Shown in pieces: positions 34,520 to 41,763 of a stretch of DNA of 64,000 nt. The stretch lies in NCBI RefSeq assembly GCF_003289965.1, contig NZ_QMBQ01000001.1, positions 62,001 to 126,000 on the forward strand, in the 5' to 3' direction. Made by a program: the position numbers and the translations under genes. Under the pieces are notes generated by a model that saw only the letters and a list, made by a program, of their open reading frames with translations, was not told the DNA's origin and searched no databases. Source of the stretch: Mesorhizobium atlanticum. Lineage in GTDB: Bacteria; Pseudomonadota; Alphaproteobacteria; Rhizobiales; Rhizobiaceae. Numbering within the stretch: position 1 is the stretch's first letter; the number at the start of each line of letters is the position of its first letter.

Positions 34520-35413
34520 ATGCAACGCGAGGATCTGAAGGATTTGCTGTGGTTCCTGACTGTCGCCAGGGAGCGCAGCTTCACCAGGGCGGCGGCCGAG
34601 CTCGGCACATCGCAATCGACGCTCAGCCACACCATCAAGCAATTGGAGGCGCGACTCGGCGTGCGGCTGCTGACCCGCACGACGCGCAGCGTGGCGCCGA
34701 CGGAAGCGGGCGAGCGGCTCTACCAGTCGCTACTCCCGCGTTTCGAAGGCATCGAGGCCGACCTTTCGAGCCTCGTGGCTTTTCGTGACAAGCCCTCCGG
34801 CACTGTGCGCATCACACTATCCGATCATGCGCTGCGAATGATCGTATGGCCGAAGCTGCAGCCGATGCTGCGCGACTATCCCGACCTCAACGTCGAGCTC
34901 TACAGCGACAACGGCATGCGCAACATCGTCGAGGAGCGCTTCGACGCCGGCGTACGGCTCGGCGAAAGCGTCGACAAGGACATGATCGCGGTGCGCATCT
35001 GCCCGGACTGGCGGCTGGTGGCCGTCGCCTCGCCGGATTACTTTTTGCGTCGCCCGGTCCCCAAGACACCGCAGGACCTGGTCGGACACGAATGTATCTG
35101 CCTGCGACAGGCGACGTTCGGCGGCCTCTATGCCTGGGAATTCGAAAAGAAGGGCCGCGAGCTGAGGGTTCGCGTGGACGGCCAGCTTACCTTCAACACG
35201 ACCATCCCCATGGTCGACGCCGCGCTCGCCGGCTACGGCATCGCCTACGTCCCGGAAGACCTCGTCAGCCAGCACTTGGCCGAGGGCCGGCTCAAGCTCG
35301 TGCTCGACGACTGGAGCCTGCCCTTCCCGGGCTACCACCTCTATTACCCAAGCCGGCGCCAGCTCTCGCCGGCCATGGCGGTGATCGTAGAGGCGCTTCG
35401 GCACCGGGGCTGA
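34520..35413 (+). CDS. LysR family transcriptional regulator
   Basis: 297 residues. The N-terminal HTH is clear (FLTVARERSFTRAAAELGTS followed by QSTLSHTIKQLEARLGVRLL). The effector domain runs from about residue 90 (GTVRITLSDHALRMIVWPKL). It belongs to the group of regulators that repress or activate a divergent neighbouring operon, here cupin-dehydrogenase-MFS. Effector unknown. A dyad at 34448-34466 could be its site. Confidence 0.92.
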   Translation: MQREDLKDLLWFLTVARERSFTRAAAELGTSQSTLSHTIKQLEARLGVRLLTRTTRSVAPTEAGERLYQSLLPRFEGIEADLSSLVAFRDKPSGTVRITLSDHALRMIVWPKLQPMLRDYPDLNVELYSDNGMRNIVEERFDAGVRLGESVDKDMIAVRICPDWRLVAVASPDYFLRRPVPKTPQDLVGHECICLRQATFGGLYAWEFEKKGRELRVRVDGQLTFNTTIPMVDAALAGYGIAYVPEDLVSQHLAEGRLKLVLDDWSLPFPGYHLYYPSRRQLSPAMAVIVEALRHRG

Positions 35414-35424
35414 GGAGCTCGCGG

Positions 35425-35757
35425 TCAGCGCGGAAGCAGCCGCGAAACCTTGAGCCGCGGCGCGAAGAAGCAGCGCAGATAGGGCTGGTTGGTTATGACG
35501 TAGTGGTTCTCGCAGATATGGTATCGGCCATCCGGGGATTCCTGCACGCGCTCGCGTGGGATGTTGAAGCCATCAGGCAAATAGACGTAACCGCCGTCGG
35601 CCCTGGACTGCACCGAATCGTCGGGTATGGGGCGGCAATCCGTGCCGCCGCAGCATTTGAAGTTCGTTACCGGATCGACCTTGTTTTGGTACCAGTCGTG
35701 GGCGTCGACGCCTGTCGCGGCGGCAAGGCACATGGCTGTGACGATGACCCTTCGCAT
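35425..35757 (-). CDS. Exported cysteine-rich hypothetical protein, paralogue of the gene at 29644-30018
   Basis: 110 residues from MRRVIVTAMCLAAA, chosen because GAGGAATGCC precedes this ATG and a signal peptide then starts at residue 1. The mature part reads HDWYQNKVDPV, TNFKCCGGTDCRPI, GGYVYLPDGFNIPRERVQ, DGRYHICENHYV and RCFFAP. These blocks match the 29.6 kb protein in order and spacing. Function unknown. Convergent with the LysR gene. Confidence 0.68.
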   Translation of the reverse strand: MRRVIVTAMCLAAATGVDAHDWYQNKVDPVTNFKCCGGTDCRPIPDDSVQSRADGGYVYLPDGFNIPRERVQESPDGRYHICENHYVITNQPYLRCFFAPRLKVSRLLPR

Positions 35758-35918
35758 GGCATTCCTCGACAAGGCGGAGGCGCTGCTCATTCGAACGCCA
35801 TGTATATAGCGTTGCGCCGGAAATGCCATTGCCCGGCGAAGTCCGGAACAGGAGGCCTGGCCCTGGTGGCAGCGATTGGCGGAGCCGGATGCTCAGACAG
35901 AGGTCCGGCCGTTTCCGA

Positions 35919-36650
35919 TCACACCAGCCGCTGCCCGCCGTCGATATGGACGGTCTCGCCAGTCATGAAAGCGTTCTGCATCAGATAGAGATAGGCCGGC
36001 GCGATGTCGGCGGGCCTGGCGATCCTGCCGGCCGGAATGCGTGCGCCCATCTGCTCGAAATAGCCTGTCTTGGCCTCGCCGACGATCTCGTCCCACATCT
36101 CCGTGTCGACCCAGCCGGGCGAGACGATGTTGACGCGGGTCGGCGCGATCTCCAGCGCAAGCGCGCGGGCGAAATAGGTGAAGGAACCGGCGACCGCCGA
36201 GACCACGGAGCCGCCGGGGACCGGCGGGCGGTCCTTGTTGATGCCCGAGGTGAAGATCATCGAGCCGCCTTTGTTCAATTTGCGCACGGCATACTTGGCC
36301 AACATCACCGCGCCGACCAGCTTGCCGTCGACGAAGCCGCGCACGAAATCCATATCAGTCTCGCCGATCGGATCATTGGGCGGCGGCGTGCCGGCCGTCG
36401 CTACCAGATGATCGAAGGCGCCGCCCGTGTCGAACAGGCGGGCAACGTCCGCCTCGCTGGCCATGTCGGCGGCAATGCGCGTCACGCGCCCTACCCCGCC
36501 AAGCCGCTTCTCGGCGGCCCTCAGCTTGTCCTCGGAGCGGCCGACGATCACGACGTCCGCGCCGTGTTCCAGTGCAGCGGCCGCGACGCCGAAACCAATG
36601 CCGGAGCTGCCACCGACGACGACGATCTTCTTTCCCGTGAGAGTGGTCAT
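35919..36650 (-). CDS. Short-chain dehydrogenase/reductase
   Basis: 243 residues from MTTLTGKKIVVVGGSSGIGF with GGAGAAGACCC upstream. The glycine motif GGSSGIG and the LVATAGTPPP (NNAG-like) segment are present. The active-site Ser is in IFTSGIN, but the usual Tyr-x3-Lys is replaced by a GSVVSAVAGSFTYFARALAL arrangement, so the catalytic Tyr/Lys pair is not obvious. The C-terminus (GETVHIDGGQRLV) is classical. Same strand as the VOC gene behind it. Confidence 0.85.
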   Translation of the reverse strand: MTTLTGKKIVVVGGSSGIGFGVAAAALEHGADVVIVGRSEDKLRAAEKRLGGVGRVTRIAADMASEADVARLFDTGGAFDHLVATAGTPPPNDPIGETDMDFVRGFVDGKLVGAVMLAKYAVRKLNKGGSMIFTSGINKDRPPVPGGSVVSAVAGSFTYFARALALEIAPTRVNIVSPGWVDTEMWDEIVGEAKTGYFEQMGARIPAGRIARPADIAPAYLYLMQNAFMTGETVHIDGGQRLV

Positions 36651-36687
36651 GGGTCTTCTCCGTTCTTCAATTGCGGGATGTTTGTGT

Positions 36688-37149
36688 TCAGGCGCGGCCG
36701 GCGTGGGCGGCTTCAAGGTCGGCGAGGATGATCTTCCTCATCGAGTACATCGCCTGGCGTGCCCGATCGGCCTTTTCGCGGTCGGGGTCGTTCATCAGGC
36801 GCAAGGCCTCGCTCGGGATGACCTGCCAGAAGACGCCGAACTTGTCCTTGAGCCAGCCGCAGGGCTGTTCCGAGCCGCCGTCGGCCGTAAGCGCGTTCCA
36901 GAAATAATCGGTCTCTGCCTGGTCCTTCGTCTCGATGTAAAGCGAGATGCGCTCGTTGAAGGGCGGCACGCCACCGGCGTTGAGCGCGGTGAAGCGCTGA
37001 CCTTCCAGTTCGAAGTCGAAGATCGCGTGCGGCTTGTCGGTGAACTCGATCGCTCCGAGCGCCCGGCTGTTCTTGAAGACAGAGAGATAGAAGTCCCGCG
37101 CCGCTTCGGCATCGAGGTTGAGCCAGAGGAAGGGATGAAGGGTGGCCAT
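36688..37149 (-). CDS. VOC superfamily protein, PhnB-like
   Basis: 153 residues from MATLHPFLWLNLDAEAARDF with GCGAGGACACC upstream. FYLSVFKNSRALGAIEF, FELEGQRFTALNAGG and CGWLKDKFGVFWQVIPSE are the usual PhnB-like (3-demethylubiquinone methyltransferase-type) motifs. Its reaction is unknown. Divergent from a GcvA-like LysR gene (131-bp gap) and followed by the SDR gene on the same strand. Confidence 0.88.
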   Translation of the reverse strand: MATLHPFLWLNLDAEAARDFYLSVFKNSRALGAIEFTDKPHAIFDFELEGQRFTALNAGGVPPFNERISLYIETKDQAETDYFWNALTADGGSEQPCGWLKDKFGVFWQVIPSEALRLMNDPDREKADRARQAMYSMRKIILADLEAAHAGRA

Positions 37150-37181
37150 GGTGTCCTCGCAGGTTTTTAAGTGAGTATTGA

Positions 37182-37196
37182 TCACAAATTCTGTGA
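37182..37196. promoter_or_regulatory. Candidate LysR operator (TCACA-N5-TGTGA)
   Basis: A 15-bp dyad TCACAAATTCTGTGA lies between the VOC gene (start 37149) and the LysR gene (start 37281). A second TTCACAAA half-site occurs near 37260. Confidence 0.5.
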
Positions 37197-37280
37197 GGAT
37201 TTTTGCTTGGAAAAAGCTCGACGGACAAACCAAAGTTTGGCAAGGATTTGTTACCATATTTCACAAATGGCTTTGTCGTC

Positions 37281-38168
37281 ATGGCCCGCAGACTGCCGTC
37301 GCTCAACGCCTTGCCGGCCTTCGAGGCCGCCGCCCGGCACCTGAATTTTTCCAGGGCCGCCGACGAGCTCAACCTCACCCATGGCGCGATCAGCCGTGCC
37401 GTGAAACATCTGGAAGACCAGCTCGGCGTGCAGCTCTTCGAGCGCGCGACGCGCTCAGTGCGGCTCACCCCTGTCGGCGAGCCCTATGCGGCTGCCGTGC
37501 GCGAGGCGCTCGACCAACTCGCGCTGGCGACGCAGACGGCGACCTCACGCCATTCCGGCTCGACGCTCAATGTCAGCACGTCGGACGGCTTCGCGGGCAA
37601 ATGGCTGGTGCCGCGGCTCTACCGGTTTCACCGCGCGCATGGCGATATCGACGTGCGCGTCTCGACCACCGGCCGGTTGACCAATTTCCGCGGCGACGGC
37701 ATCGACGTCGCCATCCGCTATGGCGGCGGCCACTATCACGGGCTGACGTCGGAATTCCTCACCGGCGAGGAAGTGTTTCCGGTCTGCAGCCCGAAGCTGC
37801 TGGAGGGCCCGCATCCGCTGAAGCGGCCCGAGGACCTCAGGCATCACACGCTGATCCGCGACGGCTACCGTATCGACTGGGCGGCGTGGCTGGCCAGCGC
37901 CGGGGTCGAAGGCGTCGATCCTAACAGCGGCCTCACCTTCGATTCCGCCACCTTCGCGGTGGAATCCGCCGTCCAGGGCGAAGGCGTGGTGCTTGGACGT
38001 ACCATGCTCGTCTCCGCCGACCTTGCCACCGGCAGGCTGGTGCGGCCCTTCGATCACGCGCTGAAGGCGGTTTCCAGCTTCTATCTGGTCTATCCGCCGG
38101 AAGCGATCCGGCAGCGCAAGGTGAAGGCATTTCGCGACTGGCTGTTTGAGGAGATCAAGCCGAGCTGA
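37281..38168 (+). CDS. LysR family regulator, GcvA-like
   Basis: 295 residues from MARRLPSLNALPAFEAAARH; an earlier in-frame start adds 26 residues without a ribosome site. HTH: NFSRAADELNLTHGAISRAV. The effector domain contains LNVSTSDGFAGKWLVPRLYR and DGIDVAIRYGGG, the GcvA/AmpR-like pattern. It faces the VOC-SDR pair and probably controls it. A degenerate partial copy of this gene lies 0.6 kb downstream (38733-38906). Confidence 0.92.
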   Translation: MARRLPSLNALPAFEAAARHLNFSRAADELNLTHGAISRAVKHLEDQLGVQLFERATRSVRLTPVGEPYAAAVREALDQLALATQTATSRHSGSTLNVSTSDGFAGKWLVPRLYRFHRAHGDIDVRVSTTGRLTNFRGDGIDVAIRYGGGHYHGLTSEFLTGEEVFPVCSPKLLEGPHPLKRPEDLRHHTLIRDGYRIDWAAWLASAGVEGVDPNSGLTFDSATFAVESAVQGEGVVLGRTMLVSADLATGRLVRPFDHALKAVSSFYLVYPPEAIRQRKVKAFRDWLFEEIKPS

Positions 38169-38378
38169 GGAGCGGCAACATCTACGCACCGCCTTGCGCG
38201 CGTGTGCTGCCTTCGAGACATGGCACTCAACTCGCACCTCTTGCTGCAATGCAACCTGAAGCCCTGTACGCCGATATATTAGCAATTGCTTCTTTATGGG
38301 GTGAGCACGTGCTATCGTGGTTCCGGGAACGGCGGACGCGCCGTGAGCGCCCCGCGTTTCCGTTGTGGGAGGAAACCA

Positions 38379-38672
38379 ATGGCTCACTACGTATTGCTGT
38401 CGAATTTCACCGACCAGGGTATCAGGACCATCAAGGACACCCAAAAGCGTGCCGAGGCTTTCAAGGCGATGGCCAGCAAAAGCGGGGTCAAGGTTCACAC
38501 ATTGTTGTGGACGCTGGGCAAGCATGATGTCGTGGTGGTTGCCGAAGCGGAGGACGACATTGCCGCGACCGCGCTGAGCCTATCAATGGCATCGATGGGC
38601 AACATCAGAACCGAGACGCTGAGGGCGTTCGATACAGCGGATATGGCCAAGATACTGGCAAAGATGGCCTGA
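38379..38672 (+). CDS. GYD domain protein
   Basis: 97 residues from MAHYVLLSNFTDQGIRTIKD with GGGAGGAAACCA upstream. The central GVKVHTLLWTLGKHDVVVVA and the remaining pattern match the GYD family of small dimeric alpha-beta barrels. Function unknown. Single gene. Confidence 0.85.
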   Translation: MAHYVLLSNFTDQGIRTIKDTQKRAEAFKAMASKSGVKVHTLLWTLGKHDVVVVAEAEDDIAATALSLSMASMGNIRTETLRAFDTADMAKILAKMA

Positions 38673-38732
38673 CCGTTATCTTACCAACGCAGGTGGCTGA
38701 TCGAAGCCGGCGCCGGGCCTGATGCCCGGCGC

Positions 38733-38906
38733 CTGCCGCCGACGAATTCACCCTCACCTATGGCGGAGCAGCTCGGCGTGCGCCTCTTCGAGCGCGACGC
38801 GGTCGGTGCGGCTCGATCTCTATGCGATCCCCGTGCGCGAGGCGCTCGACCAACTCGCACTGGCGACGCAACGGCGGCCTCGCCATTCCGGTTCGACGCC
38901 GCAGCG
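38733..38906 (+). pseudogene. Degenerate partial copy of the LysR gene at 37281-38168
   Basis: GCCGACGAATTCACCCTCAC and CAGCTCGGCGTGCGCCTCTT, then GTGCGCGAGGCGCTCGACCA and CGCCATTCCGGTTCGACGC, follow the same order as in the intact LysR gene at about 37360-37565. The copy has internal deletions of tens of bases and shifted frames, and covers only the HTH-to-linker part. It cannot encode a regulator. Confidence 0.75.
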
Positions 38907-38964
38907 GAACCGTGATGAAACTTTCGACGGGTTTTCCAGTTTGGTCGGAAGGAGGATCCTTGAT

Positions 38965-39165
38965 ATGACTGAACCCGGTGAAGGCAGTTCCCATGGCCGA
39001 ATTGACGACAAGCAGCTTGTCATCCTGCTGAAGCAAAAAACCGGCATCTCCGACGCTCAAGCCAGGAGGCTGATAAAGGCCGTCGGGCGCGACCGCCCCT
39101 CGCTTCTGCGAGAAGCCCGCATCATAAGGGCGCGTGCTCAGACGTCCATGTCAGGGCGCATGTGA
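38965..39165 (+). CDS. Small hypothetical protein (66 aa), DUF3606-like tail
   Basis: The ATG at 38965 follows AAGGAGGATCC. The product has an acidic head and a helical segment KTGISDAQARRLIKAVGRDR followed by a basic end. The helical segment resembles the C-terminus of the DUF2934 protein at 45513 (MRTGISGDEARELLDRLGND). Function unknown. Confidence 0.5.
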   Translation: MTEPGEGSSHGRIDDKQLVILLKQKTGISDAQARRLIKAVGRDRPSLLREARIIRARAQTSMSGRM

Positions 39166-39315
39166 ACGGCGGAATGCGGCGCATGTTCTACCGGACTCCG
39201 CGGCCGTGAAGGCGCTCCTCGGCTTGCTGTTTCACAGACCAGGCCAAACAAGGCCGCGGCTCGTCCAAGTCCGCCGACTTGCACGGGCGCGCCGTTTGCG
39301 AGATGCTGAACGGTG

Positions 39316-39543
39316 ATGACCACCCAGTATCTGGACCACAAATTGGAATGCCCGTTTTGCGGCGTCATCCGTTTGAACATTCCAGCCGATGCAAAACCCA
39401 CAACCCCGATCCATTGCGCCGAGTGCGGCGAATATCTCGGCACGTGGGACGAGCTTCAAACCGACTTCGAGCAGCAAGGCGGCACCGACGGCGTGTTCCG
39501 GCTGGACAAGGGGCGTATCCAAAAGCTCAATTCCAGCGGGTAA
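39316..39543 (+). CDS. Small zinc-ribbon protein
   Basis: 75 residues from MTTQYLDHKLECPFCG. Two CxxC pairs (CPFC at residue 12, CAEC later) form a plausible zinc ribbon; the rest is a polar tail. A GTG lies immediately upstream in frame and could be the start instead. Not recognised. Followed by a RIME-like repeat. Confidence 0.55.
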   Translation: MTTQYLDHKLECPFCGVIRLNIPADAKPTTPIHCAECGEYLGTWDELQTDFEQQGGTDGVFRLDKGRIQKLNSSG

Positions 39544-39563
39544 GAAGGCCGCCGGCGGCGGCT

Positions 39564-39666
39564 AAAGCGCGTCGCGATCCTTCGGATTCGCTCCATGCGC
39601 TTTAGGTCCTCGATTTACGCATGTCTTTATCCCGAAACCGGTTCCCACTTTCGGGAGCCATGCTTA
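39564..39666. repeat. RIME-like intergenic mosaic element, copy 2
   Basis: AAAGCGCGTCGCGATCC pairs with CCATGCGCTTTAGG, followed by GCATGTCTTTATCCCGAAAC and CACTTTCGGGAGCCATGC. Nearly the same sequence as copy 3 at 62456. Confidence 0.85.
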
Positions 39667-39846
39667 GGATGCTGGCTGGCCGACTGACCGGCGCGCCGGA
39701 AGTTCGGCCCGCTAAACAGGACATGACGGCATCCGGCAAGTCCCTTGACGGCTTAAACTCATAAACCCATATCCGATGCAGGCGCGGACCGCTGCGATCC
39801 CCGCCCCCGTTCAAACTCAAATTGTTCGTTCGACTTGGAGGATCTT

Positions 39847-40149
39847 ATGAACGATCGGATGTTCGACACCCCTGTTTTCGTCAAGAGCGGAACCAGCCTC
39901 ATCCAAGAAATCGCCTGCCTCGAGGACGCCCTGGAATTCCTCTATGAATGGCCCAAGAACCGGCGGGGGCCGATCTACGAAACGGCGCTCCGCGCCTGCC
40001 AGAGGGCCTTCGACAGCGGCTTTCCGCTGACGGCCGCCAGAGAGGCATTTTGCGGTTTCGCGAAATCCGCCAAAATCCATGAAGACGTGAGCACCACCCT
40101 GCCCTGGATGATCGGCAAAGGCCGCAAGGGCGGCGGCCTGACCGCCTAG
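39847..40149 (+). CDS. DUF982 family protein, first of two
   Basis: 100 residues with GGAGGATCTT before the ATG. FVKSGTSLIQEIACLEDALE, then FLYEWPKNRRGPIYETALRA and REAFCGFAKSAKIH match the DUF982 pattern. The family is restricted mainly to Rhizobiales and has no known function. A divergent paralogue follows 28 bp later. Confidence 0.82.
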   Translation: MNDRMFDTPVFVKSGTSLIQEIACLEDALEFLYEWPKNRRGPIYETALRACQRAFDSGFPLTAAREAFCGFAKSAKIHEDVSTTLPWMIGKGRKGGGLTA

Positions 40150-40177
40150 CATCGTCGCGGATCGAGGGAGTTTTGCG

Positions 40178-40465
40178 ATGTTCGCCAAACCGTTCGAAAA
40201 ACCAATCCGGGTTTGGGTGGGACTGGGATTTCCGCGTCAGTTGAACACCGTCGCGGACGCCTATCAATTCGTCATCGACTGGTGCGGTAACAGCCCCGAG
40301 CAGAGGGCGGCCATTCGTGCCTGCAGGGCCGCGCTCGCCGGGGATGTTGACGCGGAAACAGCAAAGGGCGTTTTCGTGGCCTTTGCGCGCAAGAAGGACA
40401 TCCTCATCGAGGATGGCGCCGTTCCCCCCACCGTCCTTGAAAGTGCTCACCCAAAGCATGCCTGA
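40178..40465 (+). CDS. DUF982 family protein, second of two
   Basis: 95 residues. RQLNTVADAYQFVIDWCGNS, then IRACRAALAGDVDAETAKGV and FVAFARKKDILIED align with the preceding protein and with DUF982. Sequence identity between the two is modest, so the duplication is old or the pair was recruited as such. Confidence 0.8.
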   Translation: MFAKPFEKPIRVWVGLGFPRQLNTVADAYQFVIDWCGNSPEQRAAIRACRAALAGDVDAETAKGVFVAFARKKDILIEDGAVPPTVLESAHPKHA

Positions 40466-40618
40466 TCAAAGTGAGGCGGCGGCCAGCGCCGCCTCACTCA
40501 CTCTCGGCCGCGATCGCCGGCAGCGTAGCACGATCTTCATCTTGCCCCTCGATAGGAACCAGATCGAGGCTGCCGCGTCATATAGGCAGGTCCTTGTCGC
40601 GGTTCCGGAGTGACGTCG

Positions 40619-41617
40619 ATGGTCAGGTTCCTTGTTGTCGTCGCGGTGGCGCTGGGCATCGCGTGCGGCGTCGCGCAAGCAGCGAGGCTGGAACCCGACG
40701 CCGTCAATCAAGCGCAATTCCGCGAGGGTGAACCCAAAGGCGTCAGCCCCATGCTGCTCAAGGCGCAGGTGCTTCTGGACCGCGCCCGCTTCTCCCCCGG
40801 CCTGATCGACGGCCGCGTCTCGCAGAACTTCACCAAGGCCGTCGCGGCCTTCCAGGCGGCGAATGGACTACCTTCCGACGGCAGGCTCACGCGGGAGACC
40901 TGGGACAAGCTCGCGGCAACCTTCGCCGGCCCGGTGCTAACGACCTATGAGACCACCGCGAAGGATGTGCGCGGCCCCTTCACCAGGCGCATCCCCACCC
41001 GCATGGAGAGCATGGCGCATCTCAAGCGCCTCGACTACCGTAACCCGCGCGAGAAGCTGGCCGAGCGGTTCCATATCAGCGAACAATTGCTGGGAATGCT
41101 CAATCCCAAAGCCGGGTTCAACAAGGCCGGCACGACCCTGGTCGTGCCCGATGTCGGCCGCGGCGATCCGCCTTCGCAGATAGCCAGCGTCGAGGTCGAC
41201 AAGGCATCGCGCCAGGTGCGCGCCCTAGATGCGTCGGGCAAGGCGATTGCCGTCTATCCCGCCTCGATCGGCAGCGAGGAGAAACCGGCGCCGAGCGGCG
41301 CGGCCGAGGTCAAGCGCGTGGTGCACAATCCGACCTATCACTACAATCCGAAATTCGCCTTCAAGGGAGTGAAGACTAAGCATCCCTTCACCATCGCCAA
41401 GGGGCCAAACAATCCCGTCGGATCGGTATGGATCGACCTCTCGATCGAGAGCTACGGCATCCACGGCACGCCCGACCCGGGCAAGATCGGCACCACCTAC
41501 TCGCATGGCTGCATCCGGATGACCAACTGGGACGCCGAAGACCTTGCCGCGATGGTCAAGCCGGGCACGAAGGTCGACTTCAGGGACGAGACGGCGCAGG
41601 ATGGGCAAGCCCAGTAA
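40619..41617 (+). CDS. L,D-transpeptidase with peptidoglycan-binding domain
   Basis: 332 residues from MVRFLVVVAVALGIACGVAQ, with GGAG upstream; a GTG nine bases earlier is possible. A signal peptide is followed by a PG_binding_1 domain (LLKAQVLLDRARFSPGLIDG), a LysM-like spacer and the YkuD catalytic domain. The active site is SYGIHGTPDPGKIG and SHGCIRMTNWDAEDL, with the nucleophilic Cys. It should crosslink peptidoglycan 3-3 or attach proteins in the periplasm, as is common in Rhizobiales. Confidence 0.93.
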   Translation: MVRFLVVVAVALGIACGVAQAARLEPDAVNQAQFREGEPKGVSPMLLKAQVLLDRARFSPGLIDGRVSQNFTKAVAAFQAANGLPSDGRLTRETWDKLAATFAGPVLTTYETTAKDVRGPFTRRIPTRMESMAHLKRLDYRNPREKLAERFHISEQLLGMLNPKAGFNKAGTTLVVPDVGRGDPPSQIASVEVDKASRQVRALDASGKAIAVYPASIGSEEKPAPSGAAEVKRVVHNPTYHYNPKFAFKGVKTKHPFTIAKGPNNPVGSVWIDLSIESYGIHGTPDPGKIGTTYSHGCIRMTNWDAEDLAAMVKPGTKVDFRDETAQDGQAQ

Positions 41618-41763
41618 CTGCCTCCGCTCGCAGCCCGGCCCGCAGGCTGCTGCATAAATCCAGCTTATCATGACCCCTCATTTTTGAAGACGTTACAGCG
41701 CCAATCACCGCCTGTAGCTTCGACCGCGGTTGTCCTTAGCTAAGTCGAAAAACTGGTGGTTTG

